Origin: Anniella stebbinsi
Taxonomy: Eukaryota; Chordata; Lepidosauria; Squamata; Anniellidae
Direction of reading: 5' to 3'
Length of the DNA: 64,000 nt
Assembly (NCBI GenBank): GCA_029215795.1
Contig: JARDYH010000001.1
Span: forward strand, 294,630,654-294,694,653
In this document: in pieces, positions 45,936 to 56,924 of the stretch
Numbering within the stretch: position 1 is the first letter of the stretch
How the letters are laid out: every line of letters begins with the position of its first letter
The notes under the pieces: model-generated
Told to the model about the DNA's origin: nothing
Seen by the model: the letters and a program-made list of their open reading frames with translations, nothing else
The model's database searches: none
Program-made: the position numbers and the translations under genes

Positions 45936-47487
45936 AATTACAGAAAGTTCCTGAATGAAAATGTTCAAGAGATTATAGCCCATCCAGATTCCAATTTTCT
46001 GTATGAACTAAGTAACTAAAAAGTGTTTCGCACACAACCTGTAATTCTACTTCCAACTCTTAAATTTCCCAACTCTAAAATCACCATATCAATGACATCT
46101 CTTGATCTTTGGGCTGGGAGTATGAAACTCTCATCATCTGATTTAAGTGCCTATTGTTAGACATAACTACAGAGATCCTAACAGTAACTTTCCTATCTGT
46201 ATAGATATGCAAAATGCACACTTGGCTAAGAAAGTATGGAAAGAAATTTCTAATGAAGCCTTGGTCTGGGAAGAGTCTCCTGCATGAGCCCCATAAAAAA
46301 TGGCTGCTAGTCCAGAGCACACTAATATAGATTAGGTTCCACAACTTCTAAAACAATGTACTCAGTTATAAGAAAGAAAAGCCCAAAGGAACAACTTTAC
46401 TAATACAAGCCAGTTGCGTCTTTGTTCTACTTAAGCTGAGCTTGCTTACATAAGAGAAAGATCAATAGAAAGAGACAGGGACTTGACCTCCGCCCACCAG
46501 CTGAGATTTTCTGAATAGCACATTATACTATGAAGTGGGGGCCTTCAATAGCAGTATTCACCGTGCTACTGTTATCTGTCACTAACTGCCAATTATAATA
46601 GAGACATATTTTGTAAAACATGATCCATCAAAGCCTCAACTGTGCTGTAACAGAAAATGTCAGGGCAATATTAAGGCACGTGTATTTAACACATTAATAC
46701 ATTGCAAATCATGGCATTCCAGTAGCTAAGAAAACATTCAGAGGAAAGGGCAGTAAAAATGCAAAGTATTTATAAAATATTACTTTTGTGTGACTACTCA
46801 TCATCATTTTAATAAATAGAAATATTCACAGGATTGATAGCACATGTGTAAAGGTTTTAAACAAAATATCTGTTTTAAATTGGACTGAACTGGCTCTCTT
46901 TCTAGTATACTTTCCAAACTTATATTATCCTGCTAATAATAAAAAAGTGCTCTGTATTGCACAATCTACTATGGTTGTGGGGAAGTGTGTCTCTGGGATA
47001 TTCTTCAAGAGCAGGAACAATGAATCATCTGCCAGAGTGCCAGGGTAATTGACAGACCTGCCTTTCTCTAGCAAGTGAATGAGATGAAAACAAGGCTTTC
47101 AAGTCTTACTAAGGTTAGCATATAGTAAGTCAAAACATGAAGAAACTAATAAAGGAGTAGGTGGATGCTTCTTTTCTCTGATGGAGTTCCTAGTTCATGT
47201 TAGTTGATTAAATGGCAACACTTCTTCACTAGATTCTGTGCATTTCTAATTAAAAGCTAAAGCTGCATTTCAGCTGGCTCTTTGATGTGTGTGTGTGTGC
47301 CTATACGCGCTGTCATGAAGTGCTCCTATACTTCAAAATTTCACTGCTATTCCAGTGGTACTTAAGAGGTGCTCCAGGGACCACCAATGGTCCCTCCATG
47401 GTGCACTTTCCCCCTCTAGTCAAGAGGAAAGCAGGCTATCCAGCATGCCTATGCAAAATACCACTTTAGCTTGCTTAACAGAAGATA
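45936..47487. other. No gene recognised
   Basis: Apparently unique, A+T-rich. 46530-46870 is free of recognisable repeats and has the texture of conserved non-coding DNA; that is only an impression. A (GT)n run lies at 47286-47299. Confidence 0.4.
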
Positions 47488-49331
47488 ATTTATTTATTTA
47501 TTTATTTATTACATTTGTATACCGCCCCATAGCCGAAGCTCTCTGGGCGGTTTACATAGGATTAAAAACAATTAAAAACAATATACAAAAATTAAAACAG
47601 CAAAAACATACAACATACACACAATCTGTACATTTAAAACCACTTGAACACTTCAAAAAAACTACAAAAACAAAACAAAACAACCCCAGGCTCCTCAGAT
47701 ATTGCCAAATGCCTGAGAGAAGAGGAAAGTCTTGACCTGGCACCGAAAAGATAACAATGTTGGCGCCAGGCGGGCTTCGTCAGGGAGATCGTTCCACAAT
47801 TGGGGAGCCACCACAGAGAAGGCCCTCTCTCTTGTTGCCGACCTCCGAGCTTCCCTCGGAGGAGGCACTCGGAGGAGGGCCTTAGATGTTGAACGTAGTG
47901 TTCGGGTAGGTTCATGTCGGGAAAGGCGTTCCATCAGGTATTGTGGTCCCAAGCCGTATAAGGCTTTATAGGTTAAAACCAGCACCTTGAACCGGGCTCG
48001 GAAACATACAGGCAGCCAATGCAAGCGGGCCAGAGTAGGTCTTATATGTTCGAACCTACTGGTTCCAGTTATCAATCTGGCCGCTGCATTTTGCACAAGC
48101 TGCAGCTTCCAGACCACCTTCAAAGGCAGCCCCACGTAGAGTGCATTGCAGTAATCTAACTTGGAGGTTACCAGAGCATGGACAACTGAAGCCAGGTTAT
48201 CCCTGTCCAGATAGGGACGTAGCTGGGCCACCAACCGAAGTTGGTAGAAGGCACTCCGTGCCACTGAGGCCACCTGCGCCTCAAGTGACAGAGATGGTTC
48301 TAGGAGAACCCCCAAGCTACGAACCCGCTCCTTCAAGGGGAGTGCAACCCCATCCAGAACAGGTTGAACACCCTCCATCCGGTCAGCGGAACCACCCACC
48401 AACAGCGTCTCAGTCTTGTCTGGATTGAGTTTCAGTTTATTAGCCCTCATCCAGTCCATTGTCGCAGCCAGGCACTGGTTCAGCACATCCACAGCCTCAC
48501 CTGATGAAGATGAAAAGGAGAAATAGAGCTGCGTGTCATCAGCGTACTGATGACAACGCACTCCAAAACTCCGGATGACTGCACTCAACGGTTTCATGTA
48601 GATATTGAACAGCATGGGGGACAAAACTGACCCCTGCGGAACCCCATACTGGAGAATCCACGGGGCCGAGCAATGTTCCCCAAGCACCACCTTCTGGAGC
48701 CGACCCACCAAGTAGGAGCGGAACCACTGCAATGCAGTGCCTCCCACTCCCAACTCAGCCAGTCGTCCCAGAAGGATACCATGGTCGATGGTATCGAAAG
48801 CCGCTGAGAGATCAAGGAGAATCAACAGAGTCACACTCCCCCTGTCTTTCTCCCGACATAGGTCATCATACAGGGCGACCAAGGCTGTTTCCGTACCAAA
48901 ACCAGGCCTGCAACCCGACTGAAATGGATCCAGATAATCAGTCTCATCCAAGAGTGCCTGGAGCTGGCTCACAACCACCCGCTCCAGGACCTTGCCCAGG
49001 AATGGAACATTTGCTACTGGCCTGTAGTTATTAAGATTTTCAGGGTCCAGGGAAGATTTCTTTAGGAGTGGTCTCACTGCCGCCTCTTTCAGGAGGCCTG
49101 GGACCACTCCCTCTTGCAAAGAGGCATTAATCACTTCCCTGGCCCAGCCAGTTGTTCCATCTCTGCTAGCTTTTATTAGCCAAGAGGGGCAAGGATCCAA
49201 TATGGAAGTGGTTGCACGAACCTGTCCAAGCACCTTGTCAACATCCTCGAGCTGCACCAACTGAAACTCATCCAAGAAAACAGGACAAGCCTGTGCTCTG
49301 GATACCTCACTAGATTCATCTGCAATCCTAT
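47488..49331 (-). mobile_element. Young 5'-truncated L2-clade LINE
   Basis: The 3' end carries the complement of the CCGCCCAGAGAGCTTCGGC / TATAAATGTAATAAATAA tail at 47488-47550, then a short 3' UTR and an uninterrupted reverse-transcriptase frame. Similarity to the longer copy at 51.5-54.8 kb stops at about 49331, so the endonuclease domain is missing: ordinary 5' truncation during target-primed reverse transcription. No clear TSD was found. The right flank is a scrap of the CAATCCTA repeat. Confidence 0.9.
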
Positions 49332-49365
49332 GCACACGTGATTTGGGAGTAACATTATATGGCAA
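47695..49365 (-). CDS. L2-clade LINE ORF2, reverse transcriptase without endonuclease
   Basis: 556 codons without a stop. It would encode an RNA-dependent DNA polymerase of a CR1-group (L2-clade; Vingi is an alternative) retrotransposon. Motifs in order: NNYRPVANVPFLGKVLERV (112-130), palm motif [14 protein letters not shown] (183-195, catalytic D185), motif B GVPQGSVLSPMLFN (241-254), motif C YADD (274-277, D276 and D277 catalytic), motif D NKLKLNPDKTETLLVG (309-324), then the C-terminal region with LDYCNALY, LQNAAARL-like and LHWLPV. All catalytic residues are present. The upstream endonuclease is missing, so it cannot mobilise itself. The first 14 or so residues are not LINE-derived: LINE similarity begins at ADESSEVSRAQ, and the start codon lies in flanking sequence. 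No promoter is visible; expression is doubtful. Confidence 0.85.
   Translation of the reverse strand: MPYNVTPKSRVHRIADESSEVSRAQACPVFLDEFQLVQLEDVDKVLGQVRATTSILDPCPSWLIKASRDGTTGWAREVINASLQEGVVPGLLKEAAVRPLLKKSSLDPENLNNYRPVANVPFLGKVLERVVVSQLQALLDETDYLDPFQSGCRPGFGTETALVALYDDLCREKDRGSVTLLILLDLSAAFDTIDHGILLGRLAELGVGGTALQWFRSYLVGRLQKVVLGEHCSAPWILQYGVPQGSVLSPMLFNIYMKPLSAVIRSFGVRCHQYADDTQLYFSFSSSSGEAVDVLNQCLAATMDWMRANKLKLNPDKTETLLVGGSADRMEGVQPVLDGVALPLKERVRSLGVLLEPSLSLEAQVASVARSAFYQLRLVAQLRPYLDRDNLASVVHALVTSKLDYCNALYVGLPLKVVWKLQLVQNAAARLITGTSRFEHIRPTLARLHWLPVCFRARFKVLVLTYKALYGLGPQYLMERLSRHEPTRTLRSTSKALLRVPPPREARRSATRERAFSVVAPQLWNDLPDEARLAPTLLSFRCQVKTFLFSQAFGNI
49326..49356. repeat. Fragment of the CAATCCTA-type repeat
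   Basis: TGCAATCCTATGCACACGTGATTTGGGAGTAA matches the consensus end of the short dispersed repeat seen at 20313 and 63733. It flanks, and supplies the first codons of, the LINE frame. Confidence 0.5.
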
Positions 49366-49824
49366 ATCCCCCCCTTTATCTAGCTGTAGTCATATGTAGT
49401 TCTCATCACTAGCTAAATGTGGACTGGGATGTGTATTCTGATGCACTGTGAACGTACATCCTGCTGAAAGTAATGCAGTGTGGATGGATGACATGCTCAC
49501 TCAAATGTACTATTTCAGTGGGTCGTCCATCTGAATGTGCATCCACATCCTTCCATTAGTCAATTCTGCACAAAGGGCCCAGGGTACGTCAGCTGGGATA
49601 GTTCTGCAATGGGGTGCATTCCACTGACAAATTGGAAACACTTCCATGCCATTTCACAAAGGAATAGGGGGAAAATCACCCCGAAGAGTGAGAAAAACCA
49701 TGACCTCTTTTTTGCCTTGGCACTAAAATGTCTATGCATGAACTTAAATATATAAATAAAATACGCAGCATGGCTTTAATGGCGAGTGCAAGGCATAACA
49801 AAATAAACTGCGTTAATGTTCCTG
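49366..49824. other. No gene recognised
   Basis: No coding or repeat signature recognised. Confidence 0.5.
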
Positions 49825-49832
49825 CTCATAGA

Positions 49833-50152
49833 CAGGGTGACCATATGAAAAGGAGGACAGGGCTCCTGTATCTTTAACAGTTGCAGAGAAAAGGGAATTT
49901 CAGCAGGCGTCATTTGTATGCAATTAGTACCTGGTGAAATCCTCTCCTCATCACAACAGTTAAAGTTGCAGGCACTATACTAGAGTGACCAGATACAAGA
50001 GAGGACAGGGCTCCTGCAGCTTTAACTGTTGTAATGAAGAGGGAATTTCACCAGGTACGAATTGCATACAAATGATGCTGGCTGAAATTGCCTTTTCTCT
50101 ACAACTGTTAAAGTTACATGAGGCCTGTCCTCCTTTTCATCTGGTCAGCCTA
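49833..50152. mobile_element. Foldback hAT-type MITE, copy 1
   Basis: 320 bp bounded by a perfect 8-bp TSD, CTCATAGA (49825-49832 and 50153-50160). Ends CAGGGTGACCATATG and CATCTGGTCAGCCTA are inverted repeats, and pairing extends through most of each half (AAAGGGAATTTCAGC with GCTGAAATTG.CTTTTCTC, and so on). Near the centre a second end-like word, CTAGAGTGACCAGATAC, appears (about 49980-49997). Copies: 54894-55207, 61202-61521, 63864-64000. Confidence 0.9.
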
Positions 50153-50160
50153 CTCATAGA

Positions 50161-51480
50161 GAACTGAAGTCCACCACTACTCTGAAGAAGCTGCTTTGCA
50201 GGAAGAAATATTATTTCCTCTAATAGTGAACTCAGATGGTGAGTGCCAACAGAACTGGAGTCAAAGCAGGGCCACTAAGAAACAAGACAGAGAGATTGCA
50301 TGCTTCGGTAACCTTGAGGTTTACAAAAGTACATTAAAAATAATCCCAATGGGCAATTTCCCCCACTGGTTTAGTTTCTAGTACTGCAATTTAAATTAAA
50401 AAGCAAAAACCTTGCCAGCTCATTAACAAGTATTGATTGGCAGGGGTCCCTTACTTGCCCCTGAGGCCCACATTCAGAAAGAAATTAAATACTTTTTAAA
50501 AGAAACTATCAACACTAATTTTTGTGTTTAAAGCCAGCTGCATGAAAAATGCTTAGAAGATGCATGAGCAACATCTGGTCAGAAAAAGAAGAAAAAAACA
50601 CATGAAATACAGTAAATGATTGGATACCCAGAAATTGCATTAGAAGTTCAAGTGAGGAAAAAACACCAGTGTAATAAATCTTGTTCTCTTTTACTAATAA
50701 AAGCTAATTTGATGAAAACAATCAAATTTTTTAAAAAAACACCCTCCTTCTCCCTTGGGAAAAGTATGTTATATACATTCTTTTAAATCAACAATTATTT
50801 GTTAATTTAATGTACAAAGCTAATATAAAACTCAACAAAGAGGATCAACATATATTTTATAGGGCCAACCTTGCTATAGGGACATTAATAAGACTTGATA
50901 CATCAATTATCCTGATACATAGGAAGTAATGTAGTTGTTCCTGTAATTCTTTTTTTGGGGTCTTGCTGAAACATTCCTAAACCAGGTTTGTGCGGAAATC
51001 ACTTTTTTGTCTTTTCTAGACTAATTTCAAGTACTGGGGAAATGCAAACAGTTGCTGGGGAAATTTTAAGCTCCTTTCAGACTTCCCCCTCCAAAATTAG
51101 GAATGGGTGAGAAATGTATTTGCTTTGCATTTCAATGCAAACTTAGCAAATGTGAACTTCCTGAATGTAAACATGGCCAGAATACAGTTAAGCTGTCAAA
51201 CTCCATACTTTTCCTAAATATACAATGCACAAAAAAAGTATACAAAAATGTGTGCATTTGAAAAAGTGTACTCAAAAATGCATACATTAGAAAAATACTA
51301 CTTACAAATAAAATTGCATATATTTTGAAAAATACACATGAAAATTCGCAATCCAAGGCCGACTTTTAAAAATTCACAATCTGATACGGAAACAGGATGG
51401 AGTGAATTTAGTGGGGGGAGGGCAATGAGAATCTGAGCAAAACTGAGCTTGACAGATTCTCACACCCTTACCCAGAATGT
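50161..51480. other. No gene recognised
   Basis: A+T-rich. 50540-50960 is repeat-free and could hold conserved non-coding sequence. 51215-51360 has repeated words (ACAAAAAATGT/TACAAAAATG, GCATACATTAGAAAAATAC) that hint at an old tandem repeat. Confidence 0.4.
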
Positions 51481-51757
51481 GTCTTGATTAGGTGAAAAAT
51501 CAGGAGGCCTCCTTGCCTGCCGCTGCTGCTGCCACCACCCTGAAGACTTCTCTGCCTGGCAGACTGCCACTCCCTGCAGGACCAGGCCTCCAGGTACTGA
51601 GCCAGCTGCTGTGGACTGCTCCATCTGTCCCCCTCCCTTGGAGGGATATATAAGCTGACTGGCTGAGGGGGCCTGGGAGAGCCACCACCTGCAGGAGAAG
51701 GGGGGCTAATGCCAGGGGAGGAGAGGGTGCTAGCTGCTGCCTGCTGCTTGTAATTTT

Positions 51758-52318
51758 GTGCCTGAGAGGAAGGATACAGGGCCAAGTGGGGGATCTGAGG
51801 GGGCCCCAATTGGTGTAGCGATGGGTAGAGGGAGATATGGCATTGTGCAGAGGACTTGCCAGGTAAGGGGAACACGGCCCAGACAGTTAATGCCTGTGCC
51901 TTGTTCCGGTCCCCCTCACATCCACAGGTCTGTTGGTTGCCCTATCAGTCAGCCCTCGGGTTTCCAGATGCTGCTTTTAAATGCCAGATTGGTGCAAAAT
52001 AAGACCTCCCTCATCTATGATCTAATAGTGGATGAGGCATCCGATCTGGCTTGCATTACCGAGACCTGGGTGGGAGAGCAGGGAGGAGTCAGTCTCTCCC
52101 AGTTATGCCCACCGGGGTACTTGGTTCAGCATCAGGGTAGACTTGAGGGCCGGGAAGGGGGCGTTGCTGGGGTCTATAGGAACTCCATCCCCCTCTGCGG
52201 GCTCCCTGTCCATGTGACTACTGGTCTGGAGTGTTTGCACCTTGTGTTGGGCCAACGGGACAGATTAGGGATTCTGTTGGTACCACCCACCCCGCTGCTC
52301 AACAGACTCCCTAGGTGA
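51758..52318 (+). pseudogene. LINE ORF2 N-terminal fragment: AP-endonuclease-like domain
   Basis: 186-codon frame whose second half (from about residue 69) is an apurinic/apyrimidinic-type endonuclease fold: LLLNARLVQNKTSLIYDLI (N and K of the first motif), then DLACITETWV, where E is the metal-binding residue, then CPPGYLVQHQGR and GGVAGVYR. In intact elements this domain nicks target DNA to prime reverse transcription. The frame ends before the catalytic histidine region (SDH), which lies further on in a shifted frame (about 52500-52580). Non-functional. Confidence 0.75.
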
Positions 52319-53039
52319 GCTGACAGAGGTGGTTTCGGCTGCACTGTTGAGGTCCCCCAGACTCTTGGTTCTGGAGAATGTCGACATTCATGCTGAGGGT
52401 ACTTTATCTGGGTCGGCTCGGGATTTCATGGTTTCCATGACAACCATGGAACTGTCCCAACATGCCACTGGCCCAACGCATGTAGCGGGACACACTCTAG
52501 ACCTGATTTTTTCCACTGGACATGGAGATGGTGATCTGAAAGTGGGGGACTTTACATCAACCCCACTGTCATGGTAAGATCACCACCTGCTGAAGTTTAG
52601 ACTTACAGCAGGTTTTCCCCTCTGCACGGGTGGGGGACCCATTAAGATGGTCTGCCCAGAAGGCTCTGGGGAGTTTTCCGGCTGATAGGGCTGGCTCTCC
52701 TGTCGAAACCCTGGTTGATTTGTGGACTGCAGAAATGACCCGGGCAGTTGACACGATTGCTCCTGAGCGCCCTCTCCTGTGTAGAGCTCGTACGGCTCCA
52801 TGGTATACCCCGGAGCTGAGAGTGAAGAAACAAAATAGGAGATGGCTTGAGTACAGATGGAGACGAACTCCTAGCGGAACTTTTCAGAGTTGTCTGGGGG
52901 CTTCTATCTGCTGGCCCCAAGGACATGGTAGAACCATCTGAGGCCCGCTGTAATATATTTGCTAGGCACTTCCAGAATAAAATCTTTGGCATCCACCAGG
53001 ACTTAGACTCCAGTGTTATAGCAGGTGAATCTAGTGAGG

Positions 53040-54480
53040 TATCCAGAGCACAGGTTTGTCCTGTTTTTTTGGATGAGTTTCAGTTGGCACAGCTCGATGA
53101 CGTGGACAAGGTCTTGGCTTATAAAAGCTAGCAGGGATGGAACAGCCAGCTGGGCCAGGGAAGTGATTAATACCTCTCTACGAGAGGGAGTGGTCCCAGA
53201 CCATCTGAAAGAGGCAGTAGTAAGACCACTCCTGAAGACAGCTTCCCTGGATCCAGAAAATCTTTAAAACTATAGGCCAGTGGCAAATGTTCCATTCCTG
53301 GGCAAGATCCTTGAGCAGGTGGTTGCTGGCCAGCTCCAGACACTTTTGGATGAGACTGATTATCTGGATCCATTTCAGTTGGGTTTCAGGCCTGGTTTTG
53401 GCATGGAAATAGCCTTGGTCGCCCTGTATGATGACCTATGTCGGGAGAAAGGCTGAGGGAGTGTGACTCTGCTGATTCTCCTTGATCTCTTGGCGGCTTT
53501 CGATACCATCGACCATGGTATCCTTCTGGCACGACTGGCTGAGTTGGGAGTGGGAGGCACTGCATTGCAGTGGTTCTGCTCCTACTTGACAGGTCGGCTC
53601 CAGAAGGTGGTGCTTGGGGGACATTGCTCAGCCCCGTAGATTCTCCAGTATGGGGTTCCGCAAGGGTCAGTCTTGTCCCCCATGCTGTTCAACATCTACT
53701 TGAAACCGTTGGGTGCGGTCATCCGGAGTTTTGGAGTGTGTTGTCATCAGTACACTGATGGCCCGCAACTCTACTTCTCCTTTTCATCTTCATCAGATGA
53801 GCCTGTGGATGTGTTGAACCGGTGCTTGGCTGCGACAATGGACTAGATGAGAGCTAATAAACTGAAACTCAATCCTGACAAGACTGAGTTGCTGTTAGTG
53901 GGGGGTTCCTCTGACAGGATGGAGGGTGTTCAACCTGTTCTGGATGGGGTTGCACTCCCCCTGATAGAGCAGGTTTGTAGTTTGGGGGTTTATCTCTGTT
54001 ACTTGAGGCTCAGGTGGCCTCGCTGGCACGGAGTGCCTTCTACCAACTTCAGCTGGTGGCCCAGCTACGCCCCTATCTGAACAGGGATAACCTGGCTTCA
54101 GTTGTCTATGCTCTGGTAACCTCCAGGTTAGATTACTGCAATGTGCTCTATGCGGGGCTGCCTTTGAAGACTGTTCGGAAGCTGCAGCTTGTGCAAAATG
54201 CAGCGGCCAGATTGGTAACAGGGACCAGAAGGTTCAAACATATAAGACCAATTCTTGCCTGCTTGCATTGGCTGCCTGTATATTTCCAAGCCCGATTCAA
54301 GGTGCTGGTTTTAACCTATAAAGCCTTACATGGTTTGGGACCACAATACCTGATGGAACGCCTTTCCCGACATGAACCTACGCTCAACATTAAAGGTCCT
54401 CCTCCGGGTGCCTACTCCGAGGGAAGCTCGGAGGACAGCAACAAGGGAGAGGGCCTTCTCTGTGGTGGCCCCCCAATTAT
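53040..54480 (+). pseudogene. LINE ORF2 reverse-transcriptase region, broken
   Basis: Aligned with the intact frame at 47695-49365, this region preserves SSEVSRAQVCPVFLDEFQL (53032-53088), FDTIDH (about 53500-53517), GVPQGSVLSPMLFN (about 53655-53696), NKLKLNPDKTELLLVG (53853-53900) and LQLVQNAAARLVTGT (54184-54228). At least three in-frame stops and several frameshifts are visible. In motif C the codons read YTDG instead of YADD, so the active site is destroyed. Confidence 0.85.
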
Positions 54481-54893
54481 AGAATGATCTTCCCGATGAG
54501 GCCCACCTGACGCCAACACTGTTATCTTTTTGGCGCCAGGTCAAAACTTTTCTTTTCTCCCAGGCATTTTAACAGCTTAAGTTAAGTTTTTAACTGACTT
54601 TATGGCCAGGCTTATAAAGTTTTTAATGTTTTAAATATCAGCTGTTTAATGTTTTATGATTTTAAATTTTGTAAATTTACTTTTTAATGTTTAATGTTTA
54701 ATCTTTTAATTTTTGTAAACTGCCCAGTGAGCTCCAGCTATGGGGCGGTATATAAATGTAATAAATAATAATAATAAATAATAATACAGTAAAAATCTAA
54801 ACCAGTATCAAGTAGAGACCCATCCTGCTGCCCTCCCTGAAACAGGTCTAGCCTTTGCGAGAGTTCCAAGCAAACAGTCACAAAAGTTTGAGG

Positions 54894-55207
54894 TAGAGTA
54901 ACCATAAGAAAGGAGAACAGGGCTCCTGTGTCTTAAACAGTTATATAGAAAAGGGAATTTCAGCAGGTGTCATTTGTATGCATGCAGCAGCTGGTGAAAT
55001 TTCCTCTTCATCACAACAGTTAAAGATGCAGGAGCCTGCCCTCTTTTGCATCTGGTCAAGAGGGCAGGGCTCCTGCAGCTCTCTTGTGATGAAGAGGGAA
55101 TTTCACCAGGTGCTGCATGCATACAAATGACCCCTGCTGAAATTTCCTTTGCTATGCAGCTGTTACAGATACAGGAGCCCTGTCCTCCTTTTCATATGGT
55201 TACCCTA
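54894..55207. mobile_element. Foldback hAT-type MITE, copy 2
   Basis: About 314 bp. Ends TAGAGTAACCATAAG and CATATGGTTACCCTA are diverged TAGGGTGACC-type inverted repeats. The halves pair through AAAGGGAATTTCAGCAGG and TGCTGAAATTTCCTTT, and through GGTGAAATTTCCTCTTCATC with its complement. No TSD is discernible (GTTTGAGG versus ACTGGATG). It sits between two LINE fragments. Confidence 0.8.
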
Positions 55208-55725
55208 ACTGGATGCTTATCTGTTTCATGGCTCAATTTAAAATGCTGGTATTGGCCTTTAAAGCCCTAAATGGTTTGTGTCCAGCTTACTTGAAGGAGT
55301 AACTGCCTGAACTCTGAGACCTACTTAAAAGCAATCAGGCTGGTGGCATGAAGGATAGAGCCTTTTGGGTAGTGGTTCCCACTTATGGAAGTCTTTTCCA
55401 ATTGTGGTCTGCCAAGCCCTATCATTACAGGCCTTCAAACGCACCTTAAAGATTCACTTGTTTACCTTGTTGGCGGCTTCTTCTTCCTCCTTGCTTTCCA
55501 TCACAAAAAAACAGTCTCTGGGTTTGGATTCTACTGGAGTAATTGTGTACATGGTAACAACTGGTTTTAATTTCATCTTTGATATTTGATCTGGTTGGTT
55601 TCTGGTTAATACTGGGTTATTAATAAGTTTGATTATTGAGTTTTTTCCTGTTCTTTCTTGAATGATATGTAAGCCACTGCAGTCATTAATTTAACAGAAA
55701 AGCAGTACATGAACATGACATTTAA
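55208..55725 (+). mobile_element. LINE 3' fragment, older L2-like lineage
   Basis: Forward reading gives FMAQFKMLVLAFKALNGLCPAYLKE (shown here only as a match to the family pattern ..ARFKVLVLTYKALHGLGPQYL), then AFWVVVPTYGS, and FKRTLKIHLFTLL near the end. The tail GATATGTAAGCCACTGCAGT precedes a degenerate 3' end. Diverged from the 51.5-kb copy. Confidence 0.6.
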
Positions 55726-55874
55726 CTACATATCTATTTATGAACTTGTCCCAGGCTGAGAAATTTGTAAAACAGCACCCAATCTCCTCTAGCATAGAAA
55801 ACTTTTGTTTGCGTTTTGATCCTACTGTAGGTAGTCATAACTGAATATCCATTTATTCATACATTCCACTTGCT

Positions 55875-56023
55875 TTAGAACAGCCTTCTCCAACCAAGTG
55901 CCCTTCAAATGTTCTGGACTACAGCTCTCAACATCCCTGTCCACTGGCTGTGCTGACTGAGGCTGATTGGAGTTGTAGTCCAAAACATCTGGAGAGCCCT
56001 AGGTTGGGGAATTCTGCTTTAGT
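55875..56023. repeat. Foldback MITE-like copy of the dispersed repeat
   Basis: AACAGCCTTCTCCAACCAAG on the left pairs with CTAGGTTGGGGAATTCTG on the right, and TTCTGGACTACAGCTC with GAGTTGTAGTCCAAAACATC. This is the most complete member of the family and indicates a self-complementary MITE of about 150 bp. Confidence 0.65.
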
Positions 56024-56330
56024 AGGTCAATTTGCAATCACATATTCATGCCTTGTCCCTCTGCTATATTTGCTTTCTTCCTCTTCTCTTGAGTGCACAC
56101 AGTCGACAGATTGCTGTATTCAGATGTTTTAATGGTATTTCCATCACATTTTCCCACACTAGGTTTCCCTCCCCTTTCCCTTGCTGCCCCACAAGCAATT
56201 TTGGCAGGGGCCATTCTCTCGATAAAATAATGATGAGAAACCCTTGAGAAAACAAGACAAAAAGCTCATTTTCAAAGCCCCTTAGGCACCCTGGGAAGAA
56301 TTGCTCTCCATCTTGCATTCTAAAAGGCAT

Positions 56331-56362
56331 GTGTGTGTGTGCATGTGTGTGTGTGTGCGCGC
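56331..56362. repeat. (GT)n microsatellite
   Basis: GT-rich run with GC interruptions, followed later by a C-run at about 56477-56492 and a (CA) run at 56693-56711. Confidence 0.9.
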
Positions 56363-56920
56363 ACTGGAAATAGCACCATCCTACTGTTGCTCTTGAACCA
56401 GTCAAAAAGCAAAGCAGTGCTACTGTCTCTGGGCCTGCAGCTGCCTGCCTGCCTTTTCTCGCTCTGCCCCTCCCCCTCCCCCCCCCCCCCCATACACAGA
56501 GCTCACCTATTGCACAGCAATGAGCTTCCCAGTTCTTAACATCAGTACGCTCCAGCAGCAATGCCAGGAAACCATTTACTGGCGGAAATAACTGTGATAA
56601 GAGGCTAAAAATAGGCTGACGGGGGTGGGGGGGAGGATGGTACACATTTTGTTGAAAGGTAACGAAACGAAAGGAAATGAAGCTGTGAAGCAACACACAC
56701 GCACACACACACAGGGAAATAATATCCCTTTAGTTATAGAAAAAGGTCTGTCAAAAACAATGGGAAGTTTTGCGTTGGTTGTTCTGTGCTTTCCCCTTTG
56801 TTGAATATTTGAGTTGATTGCTGATATAGCCACTGAGCATGTTGGCTGACCTTGACAGGGAAGGGTCACTGTTACCTTCACTGGTTTACCCTGCGCTTTT
56901 ATTTTTGCAATTATGCTAGA
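56363..56920. other. No gene recognised
   Basis: The 214-codon reverse-strand frame at 56064-56708 spans a GT microsatellite and a G-run and has no domain. It is not accepted as a gene. Confidence 0.55.
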
Positions 56921-56924
56921 AAAA

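Larger units (their letters stand above)
51490..54780 (+). mobile_element. Nearly full-length L2-clade LINE, inactive
   Basis: About 3.3 kb. In order: a G+C-rich 5' region with a TATA-like word GATATATAAG (51645-51654); an endonuclease fragment (within the 186-codon frame at 51758-52318: LLLNARLVQNKTSL, CITETWV with the conserved E, GGVAGVYR); a linker; the reverse-transcriptase region at 53040-54480; and a 3' end with CAGCTATGGGGCGGTATATAA and an (AATAAT)n tail. It is broken: stops after the endonuclease, in REKG*GSVTL (about 53455), AP*ILQYG (about 53638) and TMD*MRANK (about 53845), plus frameshifts; the YADD motif reads YTDG. It is the same family as 47.5-49.3 kb, and shows what the latter lacks at its 5' end. 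Confidence 0.9.

Noticed and set aside
56064..56708. 214-codon reverse-strand open frame
   Set aside because: It runs through a GT microsatellite and a G/C run and shows no domain or splice context.
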